A DNA stretch of 12,192 nucleotides from Hydrogenothermaceae bacterium (lineage in GTDB: Bacteria > Aquificota > Aquificia > Aquificales > Hydrogenothermaceae): positions 1 through 12,192 of the forward strand of contig WFXI01000188.1 in NCBI GenBank assembly GCA_015490675.1, read 5' to 3'. The notes beneath the pieces were generated by a model. The model was not told the DNA's origin. It did not search any database and saw only the letters and a program-made list of their open reading frames with translations. Position 1 is the first letter of the stretch. Each line of letters begins with the position of its first letter. A program made the translations under genes and the position numbers. This document shows positions 6,533-12,192 of this stretch, piece after piece.

Positions 6533-7243
6533 TTGAAAAAAGTTTTAATTTTTTTACTTACTTTTTTTAGTTTTTCATTGGCTCAACCTTTAAATATTGC
6601 TGTTTCTGCAAATGCGAGCTACGTTTTAAAGGAAATTGTAAAAGAATTTAAAAAATCTTATAAAGATATTAAGATAAACCTAATAGTATCTTCCTCAGGA
6701 AAATTAGCTTCACAAATAATAAATGGTGCTCCTTATGATGTATTTTTGTCTGCAGATATGTATTATCCAGAAATTTTATATAAAAAAGGAGTAGCAAAAA
6801 CAAAACCTAAAGTTTATGTATACGGTGTTTTGGTTTTATGGAGTTTTAAAATTAAAAATCCAAATATAAACTCATTGAAATCGGCAAAAAAAATAGCTAT
6901 TGCAAATCCTAGAATAGCTCCTTATGGAAAAAAAGCACTAGAGGTTATAAATTATTTTGGACTTTACAAAGAGATAAAAAACAAGCTAGTTTTAGGAGAA
7001 AGTGTATCTCAGGTTAATCAATACATAATAAGAAAGCTTGTTGATATTGGATTTACATCTAAATCTTCTGTTTATGCTTATGGAAAAAAAGGATACTGGA
7101 AAGAGATAGATAAAAAGGCTTACTCTCCAATAAAACAAGGGGCTGTTTTAATTTCAGATAAAAAATATGCAAAAAAATTTTATGAGTTTATTTTTTCTAA
7201 AAAAGCAAAAGAAATTTTTAAAAAGTATGGGTATGATATATAA
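6533..7243 (+). CDS. modA: Molybdate ABC transporter, periplasmic binding protein
   Basis: The 236-residue protein is a type II periplasmic binding protein that captures molybdate or tungstate for the ModBC transporter. It has a signal peptide (MKK, hydrophobic 4-16, likely cleavage after SLA at 17). The ModA blocks follow: NIAVSANASYVLKEI (21-35), SSSGKLASQIINGAPYDVF (53-71) with LSAD, IANPRIAPYGKKALEV in the middle, and DIGFTSKSSVYAYG near the second oxyanion-binding region. Serines near 25 and 53-55 correspond to the oxyanion contacts. The start is TTG at 6533: a TAG lies two codons upstream in frame, no ATG or GTG precedes the signal peptide, and AGGTAGG (6521-6527) provides the ribosome binding site. 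modB and modC follow after an inserted toxin-antitoxin pair. Molybdate versus tungstate preference cannot be decided from sequence. Confidence 0.94.
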   Translation: MKKVLIFLLTFFSFSLAQPLNIAVSANASYVLKEIVKEFKKSYKDIKINLIVSSSGKLASQIINGAPYDVFLSADMYYPEILYKKGVAKTKPKVYVYGVLVLWSFKIKNPNINSLKSAKKIAIANPRIAPYGKKALEVINYFGLYKEIKNKLVLGESVSQVNQYIIRKLVDIGFTSKSSVYAYGKKGYWKEIDKKAYSPIKQGAVLISDKKYAKKFYEFIFSKKAKEIFKKYGYDI

Positions 7244-7267
7244 TTGATTTGTATGCTATTTGACATA

Positions 7268-7277
7268 TAGTTAACTA
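7268..7277. promoter_or_regulatory. Palindrome upstream of the toxin-antitoxin pair, candidate autoregulatory operator
   Basis: TAGTTAACTA is a perfect 10-base palindrome 24 bases before the antitoxin ATG. A consensus -35-like TTGACA (7260-7265) lies just before it, but no good -10 sits at the right distance. RelB/DinJ-type antitoxins usually bind palindromes over their own promoter, which makes this the natural candidate. The match to a known site was not tested. Confidence 0.35.
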
Positions 7278-7301
7278 CATAAAACTTTCGAGGATATAAA
7301 A

Positions 7302-7574
7302 ATGGCAAAAATACATACTACTTTAAGGGTAGATGAAGAAAATTATAAAGAGGCAAAAGAAATATTAAACAGATTAGGTTTAAATGTTAGTCAAGCGTTC
7401 AATATATTTATAGCTATGATTAAAGAATATAAAGGCTTACCATTTGAAGTAAAAATTCCAAATGAAGAAACAAAAAAAGCAATAGAAGATGCTATCCAAA
7501 GAAAAAACTTAGTAGAAGTTAGCTTAGAAGAATTCAAAGAGATTATTGATAATGGTAAAACTAACAATAAGTAA
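7302..7574 (+). CDS. RelB/DinJ-family antitoxin
   Basis: This 90-residue protein is a type II antitoxin. The N-terminal half, TTLRVDEENYKEAKEILNRL then GLNVSQAFNIFIAMI, is a ribbon-helix-helix DNA-binding domain of the RelB/DinJ kind, and GLPFEVKIPNEET is the typical DinJ junction. The C-terminal half (about 55-90), rich in Glu and Lys, should wrap and neutralise the toxin. The ATG follows AGGA (7291-7294) at good spacing. The toxin gene overlaps its 3' end, the usual arrangement for coupled expression. The pair should repress its own promoter. It is inserted between modA and modB, so it may also be transcribed from the molybdate operon. Confidence 0.9.
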   Translation: MAKIHTTLRVDEENYKEAKEILNRLGLNVSQAFNIFIAMIKEYKGLPFEVKIPNEETKKAIEDAIQRKNLVEVSLEEFKEIIDNGKTNNK

Positions 7575-7827
7575 ACAATTTTTAAAAGATTTAAAAAAAG
7601 TAAAGCTAAATCAAACAAATGCAGAAAAACTATTTAATTATGTCTCTTTACTATTACACGAAAAAGAACTGCCTCCAGAAGCCAAAAATCATCCTTTAAT
7701 TGTAAACTGGAAAGATACAATGGAATTTCATATATCTGGTGATTTAATCGTTATTTATCGTAAAGATAAAAAGCTTAAAGAGATTCAGTTGATAAGAATA
7801 GGGATACATTCTCAATTATTCAAGTGA
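7552..7827 (+). CDS. YafQ-family mRNA interferase toxin (RelE/ParE superfamily)
   Basis: The 91-residue protein is a YafQ-type ribosome-dependent endoribonuclease. The C-terminal half carries the catalytic pattern of the family: H47 in NHPL, W53, E58, H60 in EFHI, D64, IY at 68-69, and R82-x-G-x-H86-S-x-L-F90. These align by eye with H50, H63, D67, H87 and F91 of E. coli YafQ, so the toxin looks intact. ATG at 7552 is preferred because AAAGAGA (7536-7542) lies at normal spacing; a TTG at 7546 in frame is too close to it. It overlaps the antitoxin gene by 23 bases. Its stop lies seven bases before the modB ATG, so modB translation may be coupled to it. Confidence 0.9.
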   Translation: MVKLTISKQFLKDLKKVKLNQTNAEKLFNYVSLLLHEKELPPEAKNHPLIVNWKDTMEFHISGDLIVIYRKDKKLKEIQLIRIGIHSQLFK

Positions 7828-7834
7828 GCGGCAA

Positions 7835-8470
7835 ATGGAAACTAGCTTTTTAGAAACTCTTTATATTACTTTTAAACTAGCTTTTATTACTACAGTAATA
7901 CTTTTTTTCATTGGACTTCCTATTGCTGTTTTTCTTGTGTTTAAAAATTTTAGATTAAAAACATTCGTTGAAGCCTTAATAGCTCTACCACTTGTTTTGC
8001 CACCTACGGTTTTAGGTTTTTATTTTTTAATATTTCTAGGGAAAATTGATTTGGCTTTTACATTTGAAGGTCTTGTTATAGCTTCTGTGGTTTATAGTCT
8101 TCCGTTTATGGTTCAGCCAATACATTCTGCACTAATGAGCTTTCCTAAAAGTTTAATAGAAGCGTCATACACACTTGGAAAATCTAAGCTGGAAACTTTC
8201 TTAAAGGTAGTAGTTCCAAATATAAAATCATCAATTATTACAGCAATAGTTTTAACATTTGCTCACACTATTGGTGAGTTTGGAGTAGTTTTAATGGTTG
8301 GAGGCTCCATTCCTGGAGAAACTAAAGTAGCATCTATTGCAATTTATGAAGAAGTTGAAGCTTTAAATTATGATATGGCAAATAAGTATGCACTTATATT
8401 AATAGTAATCTCGTTTTTAACTATTTTTTTAGTCTATTTATTTAATAGAAGGATAACAGAGTTAAAATGA
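7835..8470 (+). CDS. modB: Molybdate ABC transporter, membrane permease
   Basis: The 211-residue protein is the inner-membrane channel subunit of the molybdate transporter, with about five hydrophobic helices. The first is at 9-36 and the last at 184-203. The EAA loop that docks on the ATPase is visible as EASYTLGKSKLETFLKVVVP (109-128). The ModB/CysU signature HTIGEFGVVLMVGGSIPGET (144-163), followed by KVASIAIYEEVE, identifies the molybdate/sulfate type and fits ModB best. Length is slightly short but normal for ModB. The ribosome binding site is weak (GAGCGGC), seven bases after the toxin stop. Its end overlaps modC by four bases (ATGA), indicating coupling. Confidence 0.94.
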   Translation: METSFLETLYITFKLAFITTVILFFIGLPIAVFLVFKNFRLKTFVEALIALPLVLPPTVLGFYFLIFLGKIDLAFTFEGLVIASVVYSLPFMVQPIHSALMSFPKSLIEASYTLGKSKLETFLKVVVPNIKSSIITAIVLTFAHTIGEFGVVLMVGGSIPGETKVASIAIYEEVEALNYDMANKYALILIVISFLTIFLVYLFNRRITELK

Positions 8471-9141
8471 TTGAAGTTAAAATACAAAAACAAATACCAG
8501 AATTTAATATAGATGTAGATTTTAAAATTAATGAAAAATTTGTAAGTATTTTTGGAAAATCTGGAAGTGGAAAAACAACAATTTTAAGATGTATCGCAGG
8601 ATTAGAAACCCCTGATAAAGGACAGATAAAGTTTAAAAACGAAATCTGGTTTTCTTCAAAAGAAAATATAAATCTACCTACGCAAAAAAGAAACATAGGT
8701 TTTGTATTCCAACAACCAACCCTTTTTCCAAATATGACTGTTGAAGAAAATATTAAATTTGCTATGAAAGAAGAAGATAAAAATTTTTTTGAAAAACTTG
8801 TTTCTATTGCAAAAATAGAAAATTTACTTTATAGATACCCTCAAAAATTATCAGGAGGAGAAAAACAAAAGGTTTCTGTTATAAGAGCTATAGCAAGAAA
8901 ACCAGATATATTACTTTTAGATGAACCTTTTACAGCTTTAGATTTTGAAACTAAATTTGAAATTTGGGAAGAAATCAAAGTTTTATCTAAAGAGTTAGAC
9001 TTTTACACAATCTTAGTAAGCCATGATATTTTTGAGGTTGTAAAATTTATAAACCAAGTCTTTTACTTACAAAATGGAAATATAATGAAAAAGGGAAAAC
9101 CCCTAGAAATTCTCCCTACAGATGTGTATTTGAGATTATGA
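8467..9141 (+). CDS. modC: Molybdate ABC transporter, ATP-binding protein (short form)
   Basis: The 224-residue ATPase powers molybdate import with ModB. All ABC motifs are present: Walker A GKSGSGKT (30-37), Q-loop FQQ (81-83), signature LSGGE (128-132), Walker B LLLDEP (149-154) and the switch histidine H186 in SHD. The segment LPTQKRNIGFVFQQPTLFPNMTVEENI is characteristic of ModC. The protein ends soon after the nucleotide-binding domain, whereas many ModC proteins are about 350 residues with a C-terminal MOP/TOBE domain that binds molybdate. That regulatory domain is absent. No frameshifted remnant is visible, because the gene overlaps convergent era by six bases. Assignment as ModC rests on motif style and operon context. 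Confidence 0.92.
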   Translation: MIEVKIQKQIPEFNIDVDFKINEKFVSIFGKSGSGKTTILRCIAGLETPDKGQIKFKNEIWFSSKENINLPTQKRNIGFVFQQPTLFPNMTVEENIKFAMKEEDKNFFEKLVSIAKIENLLYRYPQKLSGGEKQKVSVIRAIARKPDILLLDEPFTALDFETKFEIWEEIKVLSKELDFYTILVSHDIFEVVKFINQVFYLQNGNIMKKGKPLEILPTDVYLRL

Positions 9142-10059
9142 AATATATTGATAACCTAACATTTTAAGTAATCTGATGTCTTCTTTCCATCTTTCTTTAA
9201 CTTTAACCCAAAGATTTAAGTAAATCTTTTTTCCAAGTAATGCTTCTAACTCTTCCCTTGCCATTTTACCTATTTTTTTAAGGGTTTGACCTTTTCTACC
9301 AATCACTATCTTTTTGTGGTTTTCTTTTTCAACATATATAACTGCATCAATAAAAAGTAAGTTTTTGTTTCTGTCCCCTTCTCTTATACTTTCAACCTCT
9401 ACTGCAACAGAGTAAGGAAGCTCATCCCTTAAAACATTAAATGCTTTTTCTCTAATTATTTCTGCAATATAAAACTTAAGTGGTAAATCTGTAATCTGGT
9501 CTTCGGGAAATAAAGGAGGCGACTCTGGTAAATATTTCTTTAAAACTTCCACGAGCCTATCTAAATTTGTTCCCTTCGTGGCAGATGTTGGAACTATTTC
9601 TTTAAAGTCAAATTTCTTTGAAACTTCATCAATAAGAGGAAGTAAACTTTCTTTGTTTACTTTATCAACCTTATTTATTATCAAAATTGCTGGTTTATTG
9701 TATTTTTTTAAATAGTTTTCAAGAATTTTTTCATCCTCTTTTGTCCAGCCAGTAGTTGCGTCAATCACCATCGCAATTAAATCTGCTTCTTCCATAGAAG
9801 ATACTGCACTTTCAACAACAGTTTTAGTTAAAATATCTTTTCCTTTTTGAACCCCTGGAGTATCTAAAAATATTATTTGGGCATCTTTATCGTGTTTAAC
9901 TCCTAAAATTCTCATTCTTGTTGTTTGTGGTTTTGGACTTGTTATTGAAAGTTTAGTTCCAAGGATATTATTTAAAAGTGTAGATTTTCCTACATTTGGT
10001 CTTCCAACAAGTGCAACAAAACCTGCTTTAAAATTTTCTGGATAGTTTTCTACGAGCAT
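9136..10059 (-). CDS. era: GTPase Era
   Basis: The 307-residue protein is the conserved ribosome-assembly GTPase that binds the 3' end of 16S rRNA during 30S maturation. The GTPase motifs are all in place: G1 GRPNVGKS (19-26), G2 within PQTTRMR (44-50), G3 DTPG (66-69), G4 NKVD (129-132) and G5 SA (159-160). The C-terminal type II KH domain contains VIGRKGQTLKKIG (252-264), and the protein ends in WVKVKERWKEDIRLLKMLGY, as in other Era proteins. The ATG is preceded by AGAGGTG on the minus strand at normal spacing. It is divergent from ahcY and overlaps the 3' end of modC by six bases. Confidence 0.97.
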   Translation of the reverse strand: MLVENYPENFKAGFVALVGRPNVGKSTLLNNILGTKLSITSPKPQTTRMRILGVKHDKDAQIIFLDTPGVQKGKDILTKTVVESAVSSMEEADLIAMVIDATTGWTKEDEKILENYLKKYNKPAILIINKVDKVNKESLLPLIDEVSKKFDFKEIVPTSATKGTNLDRLVEVLKKYLPESPPLFPEDQITDLPLKFYIAEIIREKAFNVLRDELPYSVAVEVESIREGDRNKNLLFIDAVIYVEKENHKKIVIGRKGQTLKKIGKMAREELEALLGKKIYLNLWVKVKERWKEDIRLLKMLGYQYIS

Positions 10060-10138
10060 CCATCACCTCTTTTTTGATTTGTCTAACTATAAAATGTTAG
10101 AATTTTTTTTAATAATTTCAAGTATAGCGGAGAAAACA

Positions 10139-11395
10139 ATGGAGTTTGATGTAAAAGATTTATCTTTAGCAGAAAAAGGAAAGCTTAGAATTGAGTGGGC
10201 AGAAAAAGATATGCCTGTTTTAAGACAAATTAGAGAAAGATTTGAAAAAGAAAAACCTTTAAAAGGATTAACAATTAGTGCATGTCTTCATGTAACAACA
10301 GAAACTGCAAACTTAATGATTACTTTAAAAGCTGGTGGAGCAGATGTTTATTTAACAGCTTCAAATCCTCTATCCACACAAGATGATGTTGCTGCTGCTC
10401 TTGTTAAAGAATTTGATATTCCTGTTTTTGCAATACACGGGGAAGATAGAGACACATACTATAAACACCTATATGCCGTTTTAGACAAAAAGCCTAATAT
10501 TACAATGGATGATGGTGGTGATTTAATTTCTACCTTGCATCAGGAAAGGCAGGAGCTAATAGATAACATCATTGGAGGAACAGAAGAAACTACAACTGGC
10601 GTAATTAGATTTAAAGCTATGGAAAAAGATGGAGTTTTGAAATTCCCAGTTATTGCTGTTAATGATGCTTACACTAAGCACTTATTTGATAACAGATATG
10701 GAACAGGACAGTCAACTATAGATGGAATTTTAAGAGCTACAAATAGACTACTTGCAGGGTCTACTTTTGTAGTTGCTGGTTATGGATGGTGTGGTAAAGG
10801 TGTTGCAATGAGAGCTAAAGGAATGGGTGCCGATGTAATTATCACAGAAGTAGACCCACTAAAAGCTCTAGAAGCAAGGATGGATGGATTTAGGGTTATG
10901 CCAATGGTTGACGCGGTAAAGGAAGCAGATTTTATTGTTACCGTAACAGGGAATATTAATGTTGTTGATAAGCACCATTTTGAAAATATGAAAGACGGAT
11001 GTATAGTTTCAAACTCTGGACATTTTGATGTTGAGATAAATATAAAAGCTCTTGAAGAAATGGCTGTCTCAAAAAGAAAAATTAGAGAATTTGTAGATGA
11101 ATACACACTACAAGATGGAAGAAAAATATATATCCTTGCAGAAGGAAGACTTGTAAATCTTGCTGCTGCAGAAGGACACCCTGCTCAGGTTATGGATATG
11201 TCTTTCGCAAATCAGGCTTTATCTGCAGAATACCTTGTTAAAAACAAAGGAAAGTTAGAACCAAAAGTTTATAAAGTTCCTGATGAACTTGACTTTGAAG
11301 TAGCAAGATTAAAATTAAATGCTATGGGAATAAAAATTGACCAGTTAACAGAAGAACAAAAAGAATATCTATCTAGCTGGGAGCACGGAACATAA
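10139..11395 (+). CDS. ahcY: Adenosylhomocysteinase (SAH hydrolase)
   Basis: The 418-residue, NAD-dependent enzyme splits S-adenosylhomocysteine into adenosine and homocysteine, clearing the product of SAM methylations. Supporting blocks are LTISACLHVTTETANLM near residues 44-60, TASNPLSTQDDVAAALV, the catalytic region FPVIAVNDAYTKHLFDNRYGTGQS, the Rossmann loop VVAGYGWCGKGVAMRAKGMGA, NSGHFDVEI, and LVNLAAAEGHPAQVMDMSFANQ. It ends SWEHGT and lacks the KPDHYRY-type tail of longer homologues, as is usual for thermophile and archaeal forms. ATG at 10139 is chosen because GGAG (10129-10132) precedes it and MEFDVKDLSLAEKGK is the conserved start. The frame is open upstream to a TTG at 10079, but that stretch is hydrophobic and unlike the family. 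The next gene abuts its stop codon. Confidence 0.97.
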   Translation: MEFDVKDLSLAEKGKLRIEWAEKDMPVLRQIRERFEKEKPLKGLTISACLHVTTETANLMITLKAGGADVYLTASNPLSTQDDVAAALVKEFDIPVFAIHGEDRDTYYKHLYAVLDKKPNITMDDGGDLISTLHQERQELIDNIIGGTEETTTGVIRFKAMEKDGVLKFPVIAVNDAYTKHLFDNRYGTGQSTIDGILRATNRLLAGSTFVVAGYGWCGKGVAMRAKGMGADVIITEVDPLKALEARMDGFRVMPMVDAVKEADFIVTVTGNINVVDKHHFENMKDGCIVSNSGHFDVEINIKALEEMAVSKRKIREFVDEYTLQDGRKIYILAEGRLVNLAAAEGHPAQVMDMSFANQALSAEYLVKNKGKLEPKVYKVPDELDFEVARLKLNAMGIKIDQLTEEQKEYLSSWEHGT

Positions 11396-12192
11396 ATGTT
11401 TGGGATAGAAAAGCTTTTAGAAAAGATATTAAATAGGCAAAACACACCTAAAGAACAAAGGGAAGAATTTAATATAGATACAAAGTATGTTCACGGTCTT
11501 CTTTTTTACAATTCTTATTTTGATAAAGTAGCTTCTGCATTAAAAAGGGAAACTGTAGCTTTTATTGTTGGGGGATGGGTTAGGGATAGGCTTCTTAATA
11601 GGGATATAGGTAATAAAGTAGATGTTGATATTTTAGTAACTACTGACCCGTGGGAAATAGTAAAAAACCTTCAAATTATTATTGGTAAAGGCGATATTTT
11701 TAAATTTGAAAAAGAAACAACAGTAGCCTCTATTGTTTTTACAGAAGGAAATACTAGATACAGATTTGATTTTTCATATATGGATATATCTGATATTTTA
11801 AATTCTGATTTAGATTTTCAAGAAAAAGAACTAAAAATTGTAGATAAGCTAAATGAAAATTTATTAACAAGAGACTTTACAATTAATGCAATGGCAATTT
11901 TATTTGATGATGCAATTGGAATGGGAGCATCTCAAACAATACTTTTTGACCCTTCAAATGGTCTTGAAGATTTAAATGAAGGAATTATAAGACCTGTATC
12001 AATACAAAATATAGAAAAAGACCCTGTTAGAATTTTAAGAGGTTTTAGGTTTTCTCAAGAGCTTGGATTTAAGTTAGACAAAGAATTTGAAAACTGGATA
12101 AAAGAAAATAAAGAATTAATTAAAAATAGTCCTATCGAAAGAGTTAGAGATGAACTGCTAAAAATTTTTGATAAGACAAATACAAAAGAAAC
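11396..12192 (+). CDS. tRNA nucleotidyltransferase / poly(A) polymerase family protein (class II), 3' end outside window
   Basis: An open frame of 265 codons runs off the window edge from an ATG that directly follows the ahcY stop, with GGA (11387-11389) as a modest ribosome binding site. It is a class II nucleotidyltransferase of the CCA-adding/poly(A) polymerase family. Motif A is VGGWVRDRLLNRD (58-70) with metal ligands D76 and D78 (DVD). Motif B is LLTRDFTINAMAI (156-168). The later blocks are DPSNGLEDLNEGIIRPV (185-201) and KDPVRILRGFRFSQELGF (208-225). It adds nucleotides to tRNA 3' ends; in Aquifex aeolicus CC- and A-addition are divided between two such enzymes, so the specificity here is undecided. 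The first residue of the usual EDxxR motif is Lys (K208). An extra N-terminal segment of about 50 residues precedes motif A. Confidence 0.92.
   Translation, partial: MFGIEKLLEKILNRQNTPKEQREEFNIDTKYVHGLLFYNSYFDKVASALKRETVAFIVGGWVRDRLLNRDIGNKVDVDILVTTDPWEIVKNLQIIIGKGDIFKFEKETTVASIVFTEGNTRYRFDFSYMDISDILNSDLDFQEKELKIVDKLNENLLTRDFTINAMAILFDDAIGMGASQTILFDPSNGLEDLNEGIIRPVSIQNIEKDPVRILRGFRFSQELGFKLDKEFENWIKENKELIKNSPIERVRDELLKIFDKTNTKE

Noticed and set aside
7391..7618. Minus-strand open frame across the antitoxin and toxin genes
   Set aside because: It is antisense to an intact toxin-antitoxin pair and has no recognisable features.
8442..8696. Minus-strand open frame across the modB-modC junction
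   Set aside because: It is a shadow of two well-supported transporter genes.
10074..10093. Promoter-like TTGATT and TATAAA upstream of ahcY
   Set aside because: The two hexamers are only eight bases apart, far too close for a sigma-70 promoter; no better pair was found.
10079..10138. Longer ahcY starting from TTG at 10079
   Set aside because: The added 20 residues are hydrophobic and unlike SAH hydrolase N-termini; ATG at 10139 has a proper ribosome binding site and begins the conserved part.
10780..11106. Minus-strand open frame of 108 codons inside ahcY
   Set aside because: It is antisense to a highly conserved enzyme and Ser/Ile-rich, as expected for a shadow frame.

Overview
The window is AT-rich and tightly packed, with every gap between genes under about 140 bases. 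Protein content and sequence style point to a Gram-negative thermophilic bacterium of the Aquificota, most likely the Sulfurihydrogenibium/Persephonella group (Hydrogenothermaceae). The signs are an LPS heptose kinase, a tRNA CCA-end nucleotidyltransferase of the type that works in split pairs in Aquifex, a short SAH hydrolase, and Lys/Glu/Ile-rich proteins. This assignment is recall plus inference and was not checked by a search.

Layout, left to right. The tail of a Cu(I) P1B-type ATPase (1-554, +) converges on an AMP-binding acyl-CoA synthetase (568-2151, -) with a shared hairpin between them. From a divergent promoter region (2152-2282) runs the most interesting unit: a family 1 encapsulin shell protein (2283-3119), a 310-residue cargo protein with two ferritin-like domains and a C-terminal LTVGSL targeting peptide (3135-4067), and an exported thioredoxin/TlpA-like protein (4078-4566). 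The promoter has a -35/-10 pair with 17-base spacing and, just after it, a perfect 8-1-8 palindrome with a TAAT-N-ATTA core resembling Fur/PerR-family operators. Together these suggest an iron- or peroxide-responsive iron-storage compartment.

On the minus strand come hldA (heptose-7-phosphate kinase, 5526-6479), purS (5234-5479) and purQ (4547-5233), probably co-transcribed. Diverging from hldA is a molybdate ABC transporter operon: modA (6533-7243), modB (7835-8470) and modC (8467-9141). A complete RelB/DinJ-YafQ-type toxin-antitoxin pair (7302-7827) sits between modA and modB. ModC is short and lacks the usual C-terminal molybdate-binding domain.

The right end holds era (9136-10059, -), ahcY (10139-11395, +) and, directly abutting it, a partial class II tRNA nucleotidyltransferase (11396 to the window edge). 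I saw no tRNA or rRNA gene, CRISPR array, insertion sequence or prophage gene.
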